Below are positions 1 through 8,728 of a stretch of DNA of 64,000 nucleotides, one piece after another. Each line of letters starts with the position of its first letter. Within the stretch, counting starts at the first letter, position 1. The notes under the pieces were generated by a model. It did no database searches. It saw only the letters and a list, made by a program, of their open reading frames with translations, and was not told the DNA's origin. The position numbers and the translations under genes were made by a program. The stretch comes from JAEUMW01 sp963734295 (GTDB taxonomy: Bacteria; Pseudomonadota; Gammaproteobacteria; Burkholderiales; JAEUMW01). The stretch covers positions 930,001 through 994,000 of the forward strand of contig CAVTGS010000012.1 of NCBI GenBank assembly GCA_963734295.1. Reading direction: 5' to 3'.

Positions 1-658
1 CTGGCATTGCCCGATCCAATAGCTTGTAGAACTCCGCGCTGTGATCACGGTGCTTGAGGTGGCAGAGCTCGTGAACAACTACGTACTCGACGCAGATACG
101 AGGAGCCCGAACCAGATCAGCATTGAGCGTCAGGGTTCCGGTCGGCGACAGGCTTCCCCACCGTGACTTCATTGCGCGGACGATCATGCGTGGCCTTCGA
201 TGGCCCTTGAATGGCGGCAGGCATTGATCCAGTACTTCCCGGAAGACTTGCTTGGCGCGATTGAGGTACCAGCGATGTAGCATCGTCCGCACGCGACCTG
301 AATCAATCTTTTCCGCGAGGTTGACGACTAGCTGTCCACGGCTCATCTTCACCGATGCCGACTCGCCCGGGGCAACCTTCAAACGATACTGCCGGCCAAG
401 GTAGAGATGCGTTTCGCCACTCACGTACTGGCGCTGCGGCGTGCGGGGACTGTAGCGCTGGAACTCGGCAATCTGCCGGCTTATCCATGCGGCACGCTTC
501 GCCACCCGGGCAGAAACGACTTCATCGGCGCAGCCCAGCGGCGCCCGCACGATCACGCGTTGATCCGGATGTACCTCGATGCCCAAAGTACGGCGGGTCG
601 TTACCCACTGAACCTGATAGCGGATCGTCTCCCGACCGTAGGCAAGCTCGTAGGTCAT
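1..658 (-). CDS. YgjP-like zinc metallopeptidase (DUF45), partial
   Basis: Last gene of the restriction operon, running off the left edge of the window. It starts at ATG 656-658, five bases after the hsdR stop, with a GAGAG purine tract just before it. The visible 219 residues end in an HELCHLKHRDH segment, the HExxH zinc-protease signature with a third histidine downstream. This matches the YgjP/DUF45 (M48-like) family. Members of this family often lie directly downstream of type I hsdR; their role in restriction is not established. No signal peptide is visible, so it should be cytoplasmic. Family assignment is firm; the substrate is unknown. Confidence 0.85.
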   Translation of the reverse strand, partial: MTYELAYGRETIRYQVQWVTTRRTLGIEVHPDQRVIVRAPLGCADEVVSARVAKRAAWISRQIAEFQRYSPRTPQRQYVSGETHLYLGRQYRLKVAPGESASVKMSRGQLVVNLAEKIDSGRVRTMLHRWYLNRAKQVFREVLDQCLPPFKGHRRPRMIVRAMKSRWGSLSPTGTLTLNADLVRAPRICVEYVVVHELCHLKHRDHSAEFYKLLDRAMP

Positions 659-663
659 TACTC

Positions 664-3600
664 TCACGCCGGCATCCTGTGTCTCGCCAACTGCATCGAG
701 CGGTTGATGATCTCATCCATCTCCTCGGTGGCCAGCGGAATTCTGCGTTCGCCGCGAATCACGTCGTAGAGGTAATCGTCCATATCGTTCATCGTCCGGC
801 GCTGGGCATCCAGGTTGTCCCAGAAGCCCACCACACGGTTGCGTTCGACGATCGCCCAGATGCTGGTCGCCGCGTCGGCGGCAACGGCCTTCGCCTCGGC
901 TGGGTCCGCGATGTGCCGACCGAAATAGGGCTCCAGGATGCCGAAGCAGGCAATCGCGTGATCTTTGCCGCGCAGGATCGCCGGCACGTCGTCTGTCTTG
1001 CGGTTGACGACGGACTCCCGGATTTCGCCAGCCCGTTTCAGATATACCAGGTCGGAGATGCGCCCTGCCCGGTAATCGTCGATGGCCTGCTGGATCAGCT
1101 TGGAAAATTTCTCGTAGAACGCCGGATCTTCATCCAGGCGTTCGGCGATCGCACGCTTGGTCGCGTGGGCGATCATGTCCGCCTTGGCGGCAGTCGGCTT
1201 GCCCTGACCCTGTTCTTCGACCACTTGCTGGAATGCGTCGTTGTCGAAGATGTTGACGGGCTCGTTCAGCTTCAGCACTTCGTTGGCCGAGATGTGGGTG
1301 TCGAGCAGCTTCTGGATCTTCGGCTCGTAGTCCCGGTAGTCGATGGATTCAGCGTAGCGGAGCTTCACCGCGGCCTTGAGATTGGTGAAGCGCTTGAGGT
1401 CGACCTTGTATCCCTTGAGGCGATTTTCGGGCGTACCGGTGATGAACGCCTCGGAAGACAGAGCGATGGCCAGAGTTTTGGCGTAGGCCGACAGCCGCCC
1501 GTAGAAGTTCTCGCGGATCTTTTCGTCGGCCAGCAGTTGCTCGAAGGCCTCCTCGTCCTGGCGGTTGGCGACTGTCTTGAACACGTCCCACAGTTCGGCG
1601 TGCCGCTGCGGCAATTGGCGCACCTCATCGTTGATGCTCGCGAGTGCGCCGGCGAGATCACCTTCGTCGAAGCCCTCTAGGGCGCTGTAGGTAGTCAGCG
1701 CCTGATCGAGCTCACCAAGGATGCCGGCGTAGTCGAGGACGTAACCGAACTCCTTTGGCCGAGTGCCCTCGTCATCGTCGTAGAGACGATTGACGCGGGC
1801 GATGGCCTGCAAGAGCGTGTGCTCCTTCAGCTTGCGGGCGAGATAGAGTACGGTGTTGCGCGGCGCATCGAAACCGGTCAGCAGCTTGCTGACGACGATG
1901 AGGATTTCCGGATCGTCGCCGTGCTTGAAGGCGTTGATGATCTGCGTCTCGTAGGCTTCGGCATCGCCATAGCGCTTCATCATGCGCTGCCAGAAGGCGA
2001 CGACGTCGTCGCTGGACTCGTCGTCGTCCACATCTTCGAAGCCTTCCCGCTCGTCGGGAGCCGAGATGACTACCTCGCTGGTAACCTGCCCGATATCGTC
2101 CAGGAACTGCTTGTATTTCAGCGCCGCCGCCTTCGAAGGCGCGACCAGTTGCGCCTTGAAGCCGGTGCCCTTCCAGTTCTGGCGGAAATGCTCGGCCACG
2201 TCGAAGGCACGCATGAAGATGACCTGATCGGCCTTGTTGAGCATTTCAGCCCGTGCGTATTTTTTCTTCAGGTCGGCCTTCTGCGCCTTAGTCAGCCCCT
2301 GGGTGTGGCGCTCGAACCAGACATCAATGGCCGCCTGGTTCTGCTCGATCTCGACTATGCGTCCCTCGTAGAGCAAGGGCACGATGGCGCCGTCCGCCAC
2401 TGCCTGGTTAATGGCGTAGGTGTGGATGATGCCGCCAAACCTAGCCACGTCGCTCTTCTCGCGCTTGAGCAACGGCGTGCCGGTGAAGCCGATGTAGCAG
2501 GCGTTGGGGAACATCTGGCGCATGCGCGCGGCGAACATGCCGAGCTGGGTGCGCTGCGTCTCGTCCACCAGCACGAAGATCTCGGTCGAGTCGTCCTGGA
2601 AGCGGCGCGTCGAAAGCGCCTTGTCGAACTTGTGGATCAGCGTGGTGACGATGTGCGCCTTGTGCTCGGCCACCAGCTCCACCAGATGCCGGCCCGATTC
2701 GGCCCGATCCGGCGTCAGCCCGCAGGCGGCGAAGGTACTGCCGAGCTGTTTGTCCAGGTCCACCCGGTCGGTCACCAGCACGATGCGCGGGGTGCGGATG
2801 TCCGGTTCCAGCACCAGCGCTTTGGCGAGCATCACCATGGTCAGCGATTTGCCGGAGCCCTGAGTGTGCCAGACGATGCCGCCGGCGCGTCGCCCGGCCT
2901 CGTCGCGCCGCTTCACCCGCTCGACGATGCGCTCGACGGCGAAGAACTGCTGGTAGCGGGCGATCTTGCGCCGCCCGCCGTCGAAGACCGTGAACTGCAG
3001 CGCCATGCGCAGCAGCCGCTGCGGCCGGCACAGGGCATAGAGGGTGCGATCCTGCTCGGTCAGTGCCCGGCGCACCAGGTATTCCGCTTCCGGTTCGCGT
3101 ACGCCCGCACTTAGTCCCATTGCCTCGGCCAGCAACTCGTAGAGCCCGGCCTTGGCTTCCGGCGGCAGCGGCCGGTCCAGCACCGCGCGCAGAGCGGCAC
3201 CGTCTTCATCCTTCTCTTCGTGCTCGTCGCGCCAGACGGACCAGTACTTGGCCGCCGTGCCCACAGTGGCGTACTTGCAATGGTTCTTGTTGGTGCCGAT
3301 GACGAGCTGCACAAAGGTGAAGAGCGAGGGGATGTACACGTCGCGCTGGTTGCGGATCATCTGCGACACCGCCTGCGCCACCTCGAGTTTGGGCGCCTTG
3401 CACTCGATCACCGCGAAGGGGATGCCGTTCACGAACAGCACGATGTCCGGCCGTGCCGTCTCGTGGCTGCGGGTGCGCTCCACCGAGAACTCGGCGGTGA
3501 CGTGGTAGACGTTATTCTCCGGGTTGCGCCAGTCGATGAAGTTGAGGGTGAAGCTGCGCACGTCGCCCTCCACCGACTGCTCCAGCGCCACGCCGAGGGT

Positions 3601-3900
3601 CAGCAGGTCATAGACGGCCTCGTTGGTTTTCAGCAGGCCGTCGTACTTCACGTTCTTCAGCCGCTGGATGGCGCTCTGGAGGTTCTCCTCGCTGAAGAGG
3701 AAGGAACCACCCTTGTGCTGGATGCGGTTGATGCGCTTCAAACTCTCCCTCAGCACCTCTTCCAGCAGCACGTTTGACTGCCGCCCTCCGCGCATCGCCA
3801 GCGCCTGGACAGGCGTGAGATAGCTGAAGCCAAGATTGACCAGCAGTTGCAGCGCCGGGATCTGCGAGAGGTGCTTCTCGTCGAAGCGGAAACGCCTCAT
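664..3900 (-). CDS. hsdR: Type I restriction endonuclease, R (motor/nuclease) subunit
   Basis: 1078 residues, normal for HsdR. The N-terminal third carries the PD-(D/E)xK nuclease site (PDIVLFVNG followed by AVIECKAPK, about residues 150-172). A superfamily 2 helicase core follows: Walker A QGSGKS near residue 345, a DExx-type DETQR box, and TGTPL (motif III). The C-terminal helical region is predicted to contact HsdM/HsdS. Known role: ATP-driven DNA translocation and cleavage away from unmethylated target sites. Its ATG overlaps the hsdS stop by four bases (ATGA, 3897-3900), indicating translational coupling. No frame damage is seen. Expression presumably depends on the promoter upstream of the half-S gene. 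Confidence 0.97.
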   Translation of the reverse strand: MRRFRFDEKHLSQIPALQLLVNLGFSYLTPVQALAMRGGRQSNVLLEEVLRESLKRINRIQHKGGSFLFSEENLQSAIQRLKNVKYDGLLKTNEAVYDLLTLGVALEQSVEGDVRSFTLNFIDWRNPENNVYHVTAEFSVERTRSHETARPDIVLFVNGIPFAVIECKAPKLEVAQAVSQMIRNQRDVYIPSLFTFVQLVIGTNKNHCKYATVGTAAKYWSVWRDEHEEKDEDGAALRAVLDRPLPPEAKAGLYELLAEAMGLSAGVREPEAEYLVRRALTEQDRTLYALCRPQRLLRMALQFTVFDGGRRKIARYQQFFAVERIVERVKRRDEAGRRAGGIVWHTQGSGKSLTMVMLAKALVLEPDIRTPRIVLVTDRVDLDKQLGSTFAACGLTPDRAESGRHLVELVAEHKAHIVTTLIHKFDKALSTRRFQDDSTEIFVLVDETQRTQLGMFAARMRQMFPNACYIGFTGTPLLKREKSDVARFGGIIHTYAINQAVADGAIVPLLYEGRIVEIEQNQAAIDVWFERHTQGLTKAQKADLKKKYARAEMLNKADQVIFMRAFDVAEHFRQNWKGTGFKAQLVAPSKAAALKYKQFLDDIGQVTSEVVISAPDEREGFEDVDDDESSDDVVAFWQRMMKRYGDAEAYETQIINAFKHGDDPEILIVVSKLLTGFDAPRNTVLYLARKLKEHTLLQAIARVNRLYDDDEGTRPKEFGYVLDYAGILGELDQALTTYSALEGFDEGDLAGALASINDEVRQLPQRHAELWDVFKTVANRQDEEAFEQLLADEKIRENFYGRLSAYAKTLAIALSSEAFITGTPENRLKGYKVDLKRFTNLKAAVKLRYAESIDYRDYEPKIQKLLDTHISANEVLKLNEPVNIFDNDAFQQVVEEQGQGKPTAAKADMIAHATKRAIAERLDEDPAFYEKFSKLIQQAIDDYRAGRISDLVYLKRAGEIRESVVNRKTDDVPAILRGKDHAIACFGILEPYFGRHIADPAEAKAVAADAATSIWAIVERNRVVGFWDNLDAQRRTMNDMDDYLYDVIRGERRIPLATEEMDEIINRSMQLARHRMPA

Positions 3901-5081
3901 GCCGGCCCCTCTTCGTCCTCAGTCCTCACCAGCCACTGGCCGGTGAGGAGTTTTTGCATCAGGCTGCGCTTCTGCGCCTTGAGGGCTGTGAGCAGCGACT
4001 GTTCTCGTTCGATGAGCAAGTCCATTGCACCCATCACCTCTGCCAATCGCTTCTGCTCTCCAAGTGGCGGCAGAGAAACCGTCAATCTGAGGAAATCCTT
4101 TTTGTTCAATACTCGATTGCGCCCCGCGCCACCGGGGGAAATCAAAGCCAGTTGTGAGAAGAAAGGCTTGCGATTGACGATGTATTTCACGAAGGCAGGA
4201 TCAACCTTTTCTCGATCTACTTCGTAGGTGGGAAATCGGTGAGATACCAAACAACGCTCGTCTTCCGGTTTGACCAGCGCAATCGCGCCCTCCCATGCGA
4301 AGGTGATATTGACGATCAAGTCATCCCGGTTCACTGCATAGAGTTCTTCCATATCCACGCTCGCGGGGTTTTCAACGAAACGCTGGAAGGTACCTTTGCC
4401 GTGACTACGAATTCCCAACGCCCAGTAAGCCTCGTCCGGTTTGGTTACAGGGCGAGACACCTGCGCGAGAAAAGTCCCTAGCTTGGTTTCCTGCCCAGAA
4501 ATTGAAACCACTCGGCTGAGAAGCCACGCTTTCTGCTTAGCTCGCAAGGCAATCAGCTGCTCGGTTTTCTCGATGGCCAAATTCCACTCGGCGAGAATAC
4601 GTGCAGCATCACGCTGCTGATCTATCGGAATACTTGGTACTGGAAAATCCGCAACATCTCCCTTTGTGATGTTTGGGTCCTTGCGGCTACTACCGGCAAA
4701 TCGTTTCCAGTAATCGACACGGAAGTTCAACCATTCAAGCAGAAATGACGGATCGAGTTTTTGAGCGTTCGGAATGATCGCGGTCAATGCCTGATTGATT
4801 GCGCTGTCGTGCGCAAGCATGCCCGTTCTTCCGATCTGATTGAACCCTCCGTACATTGCGACCACTACGGCTTTCGCGGGAACCATCTTGCACGATGAAT
4901 CCTCAAGCCCAAGCTTCGTCAGTCTCTCCTCGGTCTCAGTAATCAAACCGTTGCTAAGATCTGTAGTTTTCACCCACGGGATATTTCCGCCGAAGTATTG
5001 CGCTCTGGCACGCGAAGGCGTACTTCCTCCCATGAACGTCGCAACTTCCTCAAGACGAACCAAGTGCGGACCAGATGTCAT
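3897..5081 (-). CDS. hsdS: Type I restriction-modification specificity subunit (two target-recognition domains)
   Basis: 394 residues, the usual size for a complete HsdS. There are two target-recognition domains (about 1-155 and 195-345). Each is followed by a helical spacer; the second contains GEQKRLAEVMGAMD and the helix ending in LLTGQWLV, typical of conserved S-subunit regions. It sets the DNA sequence recognised by the M2S methylase and R2M2S nuclease. The start overlaps the preceding 78-aa ORF by four bases and the end overlaps hsdR by four bases. The recognition sequence cannot be read from the sequence. A second, half-length S gene lies at the head of the same operon. Confidence 0.95.
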   Translation of the reverse strand: MTSGPHLVRLEEVATFMGGSTPSRARAQYFGGNIPWVKTTDLSNGLITETEERLTKLGLEDSSCKMVPAKAVVVAMYGGFNQIGRTGMLAHDSAINQALTAIIPNAQKLDPSFLLEWLNFRVDYWKRFAGSSRKDPNITKGDVADFPVPSIPIDQQRDAARILAEWNLAIEKTEQLIALRAKQKAWLLSRVVSISGQETKLGTFLAQVSRPVTKPDEAYWALGIRSHGKGTFQRFVENPASVDMEELYAVNRDDLIVNITFAWEGAIALVKPEDERCLVSHRFPTYEVDREKVDPAFVKYIVNRKPFFSQLALISPGGAGRNRVLNKKDFLRLTVSLPPLGEQKRLAEVMGAMDLLIEREQSLLTALKAQKRSLMQKLLTGQWLVRTEDEEGPA

Positions 5082-5314
5082 TTTTTCTTCCCCCGCCCCT
5101 TGTCCTCCAGCTTGCGCTCCACCTGCTCCAGAGCCGCGACATCCTCGTTATCCGCCGCAAGCCTCGCTGCCTCCCGCCGCGTCGCGTCGAAGGTCTCGTA
5201 GCGCTCTAGCGCCAGCCCCTCGGCCACGTCCGCCCGCAGCTTGCCGGCGTCGAACTCGGAAGCATTGCTTACGAGTTGCCCCGTACACGACCCTACATGC
5301 TGTTTCACTTCCAT
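5078..5314 (-). CDS. Small hypothetical protein between dinD and hsdS
   Basis: 78-residue ORF fitted exactly between dinD (10-base overlap at its start) and hsdS (4-base overlap at its stop), so it is likely translated by coupling. The protein is charged and helical. Its C-terminal half is rich in Arg, Glu and Lys and ends in a basic GRGKKK tail. No cysteine-metal motif or signal peptide is seen and I do not recognise a family. Its position suggests an accessory role in the restriction system or with DinD. The overlaps are the main reason to believe it is real. Confidence 0.6.
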   Translation of the reverse strand: MEVKQHVGSCTGQLVSNASEFDAGKLRADVAEGLALERYETFDATRREAARLAADNEDVAALEQVERKLEDKGRGKKK

Positions 5315-6150
5315 TTCTCCAGCTTCTTCTTGGCGCCTTCCAACTGCTTGACGCTCGTCTTCGGAGTCGGCAGCGCCTCCGGCATGGTCCCGCCGAGGTC
5401 GGCAATGGTCTGACGTACCTTCTTGCCAACCTCATGGTGGGTCTGGTTGGCCTTCAGTTTGCCGCGCACCTTTTCTCTGCGCAGCTTCTCCTCCGTCTGG
5501 GTGGCGCGAAACAGATTCGCCGCGAGCTCTGTGCTGCCCATGTGATCGAGGATCTTCTGGCTCTTCTTCAACCCCTTTAGGGCATGGATGTCCTTGGCAC
5601 CGCGACCGCCGTAGAGTCCTTTGTAGCCGTGATCCTGGAAGATGGCGTAGTCAAGGGGCGTTTCCACCCCGGCATCCTTGGCAGCTGCGGCGAGATACTT
5701 GTTGTGCTCGGCCAGCTCGTTGCGAATGGCGACCCGCTTTTCGGCTTCCGACAGGCGCGCGAAAGCCTCGTCGTCGCGCAGTTCCTGGCGCCGTGTCTGA
5801 ACTGCGAAATAGGTTTGGCCGTTGGCGATGACCGGTTTCGATGGATCGCCGTTCTGAACGATCAGGTAGCAGGCGTAGCGGGAGAGGTGGTAGTCCTCGA
5901 TCTCGCGCCGGGCGCCGGAACCGATGTCGACCATTTTCGCCGTTTGGGAAAAATGGTCATCGGCCGCATGGCCGGATTGGCGACAGGCTTCCATCGCCTT
6001 CTCGATGACGCGCTTGAACTTGTCCCAGGCGGCGTATTCGAGCAAGGGCTGCAGATCGCGCGCGCTCCAGTATTCGTCCGCTTGGGCGTCGAACTGGCGG
6101 ATGCTCTCGAAGGTCCGGTGATGCTGCTCGACGATGCTCTTGCCTGTCAT
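5305..6150 (-). CDS. dinD: DNA damage-inducible protein D (DinD)
   Basis: 281 residues matching the DinD family from end to end: N-terminal FESIRQFDAQADEYWSARDL, then the ARREIEDYHLSRYACYLIVQNGDPSKP-type core, and a basic coiled C-terminus. E. coli DinD is SOS-induced and disassembles RecA-DNA filaments. Here it sits inside a type I restriction operon, with its ATG overlapping a short upstream ORF (ATGA at 6147-6150) and its end overlapping the next ORF. No LexA box was recognised at its start. That fits co-expression with hsdM rather than independent SOS control, which is an inference. A role in limiting RecA action on cleaved DNA is plausible but unproven. Confidence 0.9.
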   Translation of the reverse strand: MTGKSIVEQHHRTFESIRQFDAQADEYWSARDLQPLLEYAAWDKFKRVIEKAMEACRQSGHAADDHFSQTAKMVDIGSGARREIEDYHLSRYACYLIVQNGDPSKPVIANGQTYFAVQTRRQELRDDEAFARLSEAEKRVAIRNELAEHNKYLAAAAKDAGVETPLDYAIFQDHGYKGLYGGRGAKDIHALKGLKKSQKILDHMGSTELAANLFRATQTEEKLRREKVRGKLKANQTHHEVGKKVRQTIADLGGTMPEALPTPKTSVKQLEGAKKKLEKWK

Positions 6151-6266
6151 TTCCCGCTCCCTGTTACCCCGAGACGCTGGGTGCTTCTATCTATCCGGAT
6201 ACTCCGGAGCGCTGAACCGTCAAGGATCGCTTGACAGTTGCCGTTGCGCCTTGCCGGGCTCGTCAT
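6147..6266 (-). CDS. 39-codon linker ORF between hsdM and dinD
   Basis: A short ORF, ATG 6264-6266 to TGA 6147-6149. It overlaps the hsdM stop through ATGA and the dinD start through another ATGA, so it bridges the otherwise 112-base gap between these genes. The GGGAG of the last hsdM codons serves as ribosome-binding site. The peptide is basic and unlike anything I recognise. It may be a translated product or simply a coupling device that carries ribosomes to dinD. Chance overlap cannot be excluded. Confidence 0.4.
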   Translation of the reverse strand: MTSPARRNGNCQAILDGSALRSIRIDRSTQRLGVTGSGK

Positions 6267-7822
6267 GCTCCCAGCTCCTTGAGGTACTGTTTCATCTTCG
6301 CCCGCACCTCGGCGAGTTCGGCCTCCAGACGCTCGATTTCCTGCTCCACTGCGGCCACATCGATCTCTTCCGCCTCCTCGAAGGTATCGACGTAGCGGGG
6401 GATGTTGAGGTTGTAATCGTTCTCGGCGATCTCGGCGAGGGGTGCGAGGTGGGCGTACTTGTCCACGTTCTGCCGCGCTTCGAAGGTGGCGACGATCTTG
6501 TCCAGGTGGCTGTCGAACAGGGCGTTCTGGGTCTTGGCGGCCTGGAACTCGCGGCTGGCGTCGATGAACAGCACGTCGCTGCTGGACTCGCGCTCGCCGC
6601 CCTTCTCCCGCGCCCGGTCGAAGACCAGGACGGCCACCGGGATCGAGGTGGTAGGGAAGAGGTTGGCCGGCAGGCCGATCACGGCGTCGAGCAAATTGTC
6701 CTCGATCAGCTTGCGCCGGATGCGGCCTTCCGCCCCGCCCCGGAACAGCACGCCGTGGGGCACGACCACCGCCACTCGCCCGGCCTGGGGCAGGGCAGTT
6801 TCGATCATGTGGGTGATAAAAGCGTAGTCGCCCTTCGACTTGGGCGGCACGCCGCGCCAGAAGCGGTTGAAGCGGTCCGACTCCGCATGCTCGGCGCCCC
6901 ATTTATCGAGGCTGAAAGGCGGATTGGCGACCACCACGTCGAAGCGCATCAGACGGTCCGCCTCGATCAGCGCCGGGCTGTTGAGGGTGTCGCCCCATTC
7001 GATGCGGGCGGCATCCTTGCCGTGCAGGAACATGTTCATCCGCGCCAGCGCCCAGGTGCTGCCGTTCACTTCCTGGCCGTAGAGCGCGTAATCGTTGCTG
7101 CCCTGGGCGCGGATCAGTTCGCCCGCCTCGATGAGCAGACCGCCCGAACCGCAAGCCGGGTCGCAGATGCGGCTGCCAGGCCTGGGCCTGGCTAGACGGG
7201 CGAGCAGCCGGGAGACCTGCTTGGGCGTGTAGAACTCGCCGGCCTTCTTGCCGGCATCGGACGCGAAGCGTTCGATCAGGTAGATGTAGGCGTTGCCGAT
7301 CACGTCCTCCGAGACGCGGGAGGGGCGAAGATCGAGCTTTCCGAAGTCCTCCAGCAGATTCTTGAGGCGCCGGTTGCGGTCCTTGGTCTGGCCGAGGTTG
7401 GCCTCGGAGTTGAAGTCGATGTTGCGGAAGACGCGGTCGAGCTTCGCCTTGTTGGCTTCCTCGACGCCGTCCAGGACGATGTTGATCAGCTCGCCGAGAT
7501 TGACCTCGTTGCGGCGGTCATACAGGCTGTAGAAATCGCCCGGGAAACGGTCGATCACCTCGCCGGTCTTCTCGTTCTTGAACTCGACGAAGGGCAGGGT
7601 GAAGCGCTCGCGGTCCAGCTTGCGACGGATGCGCTCGTCGTCGTCGCCATATTGTTTGCGATAGGACTCGTAGTGATCCTTCCACTGGTCGCTGATGTAC
7701 TTCAGGAACAGCATCACCAGGATGTAGTCCTTGTACTGCGCGGGATCGACGACACCGCGGAAGGTGTCGCAGGCGGCCCAGGCGGTGCTGTTGACGTCCT
7801 GCTGTGTGAGTGGGTCGTTCAT
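6263..7822 (-). CDS. hsdM: Type I restriction-modification DNA methyltransferase, M subunit
   Basis: 519 residues from ATG 7820-7822. A longer in-frame reading upstream crosses the intergenic hairpin and is not homologous, so it was rejected. The N-terminal helical HsdM domain has YKDYILVMLFLKYISDQW. It is followed by the N6-adenine methylase core: SAM-binding DPACGSGGLL (about residue 205) and catalytic NPPF (about 285), with FYTPKQVSRLL just before. The C-terminus is coiled. It methylates adenine in the sequence chosen by HsdS. The gene lies 106 bases after the half-S gene and is coupled to the small ORF downstream. Confidence 0.97.
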   Translation of the reverse strand: MNDPLTQQDVNSTAWAACDTFRGVVDPAQYKDYILVMLFLKYISDQWKDHYESYRKQYGDDDERIRRKLDRERFTLPFVEFKNEKTGEVIDRFPGDFYSLYDRRNEVNLGELINIVLDGVEEANKAKLDRVFRNIDFNSEANLGQTKDRNRRLKNLLEDFGKLDLRPSRVSEDVIGNAYIYLIERFASDAGKKAGEFYTPKQVSRLLARLARPRPGSRICDPACGSGGLLIEAGELIRAQGSNDYALYGQEVNGSTWALARMNMFLHGKDAARIEWGDTLNSPALIEADRLMRFDVVVANPPFSLDKWGAEHAESDRFNRFWRGVPPKSKGDYAFITHMIETALPQAGRVAVVVPHGVLFRGGAEGRIRRKLIEDNLLDAVIGLPANLFPTTSIPVAVLVFDRAREKGGERESSSDVLFIDASREFQAAKTQNALFDSHLDKIVATFEARQNVDKYAHLAPLAEIAENDYNLNIPRYVDTFEEAEEIDVAAVEQEIERLEAELAEVRAKMKQYLKELGA

Positions 7823-7928
7823 TCTGATTCCTTGAATTCGTTGAGCCGGTGCGACTGCCCCGGCCCCACTTACCGATCCCCGCAGGGCGGGTTGCAGCGG
7901 ATGCGAAGCCGCCACCCCAACCCGGCAT
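7823..7928. other. Intergenic spacer between half-S gene and hsdM
   Basis: 106 bases, GC-rich, with no ORF of its own. A short inverted repeat (ACCCGG 7920-7925 and CCGGGT 7932-7937) spans the stop codon of the half-S gene. It is too short and lacks a U-tract, so it is not called a terminator, but it could modulate the relative amounts of S and M. Confidence 0.4.
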
Positions 7929-8498
7929 TCACCGGGTGTTCCTTGCGTATCGCAGCAAGACACCATCCGCGAGACGCCTTCGTTTCTGCGCAATCCGATC
8001 GAGCAGTCGCTGCTCGGCCGAACCCAGATCTGCGGCTTCAATAATCAACTGCTGTTTCCGCAGACTTGGCAGGGGCACTTCCAATGCTTCCAGTGCGGCC
8101 TTACTGATCATGTGGACCGACGTGCCCTCGGCTTGCGCACCTAAGCTTGCCTGAGTGAGAGGGAGATTGATGTACCAGAGCAGGTAGGCCGGTAGCACGT
8201 CGAACGGCCGAATCAGAAGCATCGGTGCGGCCAAAACCGCTCGCCCAACGTCGGTCGATACCAAGGCGACGGAGTTGGCCCGGCCGCGGGAGCGGAACGC
8301 CAAATCGCCCTTTCTGATGAGGTGGTGGTCCTTTATGTCGGCCAAGTCCACACGGACCGCTCCGTCGATGTGCAGAAGATTGGACTCGTCGATGTCCTTC
8401 ATCTGGATGACTGCAATAGACCCTGCCGGGTCGTGCCGAAGACGCGACCGGAATGGAAACCCCATCTGGATGCTTGCCACATCCCCCAATTTTTTCAT
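7929..8498 (-). CDS. Half-length type I specificity subunit (single target-recognition domain)
   Basis: About 189 residues from ATG 8496-8498; an in-frame ATG at 8543 would add 15 residues. The protein begins KKLGDVASIQMGFPFRS, the standard opening of an HsdS target-recognition domain. It has one TRD, then ALEALEVPLPSLRKQQLIIEAADL and a short helix, and then stops. A normal HsdS has two such units, so this is half-size. Half-S proteins can dimerise to give a symmetric specificity. Whether this one pairs with itself, competes with the full HsdS for HsdM, or is a remnant is open. The better -10/-35 spacing favours the 8498 start. Confidence 0.8.
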   Translation of the reverse strand: MKKLGDVASIQMGFPFRSRLRHDPAGSIAVIQMKDIDESNLLHIDGAVRVDLADIKDHHLIRKGDLAFRSRGRANSVALVSTDVGRAVLAAPMLLIRPFDVLPAYLLWYINLPLTQASLGAQAEGTSVHMISKAALEALEVPLPSLRKQQLIIEAADLGSAEQRLLDRIAQKRRRLADGVLLRYARNTR

Positions 8499-8530
8499 TG
8501 CAGTAGAAACGTCTTTTCTGGTTGATATGA

Positions 8531-8559
8531 AGTCTACGCCCATAAATCAGCGATTTCAA
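8531..8559 (-). promoter_or_regulatory. Putative sigma-70-type promoter for the restriction operon
   Basis: On the minus strand, TTGAAA (8554-8559) is followed after 17 bases by TAGACT (8531-8536), which lies about 32 bases upstream of the half-S ATG at 8498. It is the only well-spaced pair noticed in the divergent region. Assigned by eye. Confidence 0.35.
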
Positions 8560-8728
8560 AAGTTGTAATCGCGTTTTTGTTATTGTCAGTTTCTTCCATG
8601 AACGAGGTGGCGCCCTGACAAGGGAGTGTCCAGCAAACGGCGGTTATAAAAGCGTGATCGGCGCGTGACGACGGCGTGATGCTCCCGCACCAAACTGGCG
8701 GTCGGTTACCTGCCGATTGGAAGAAGTC
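8544..8728. other. Divergent intergenic region, restriction operon / aquaporin
   Basis: 185 bases separating the two operons. It is relatively AT-rich next to the restriction operon and contains the candidate minus-strand promoter. No clear plus-strand promoter was identified for the aquaporin. No gene is evident. Confidence 0.5.

Noticed and set aside
355..3114. Long plus-strand ORFs opposite hsdR (355-1680, 1819-3114).
   Set aside because: They mirror the codons of hsdR on the other strand, lack ribosome-binding sites, and have no protein motifs; they are a by-product of high GC.
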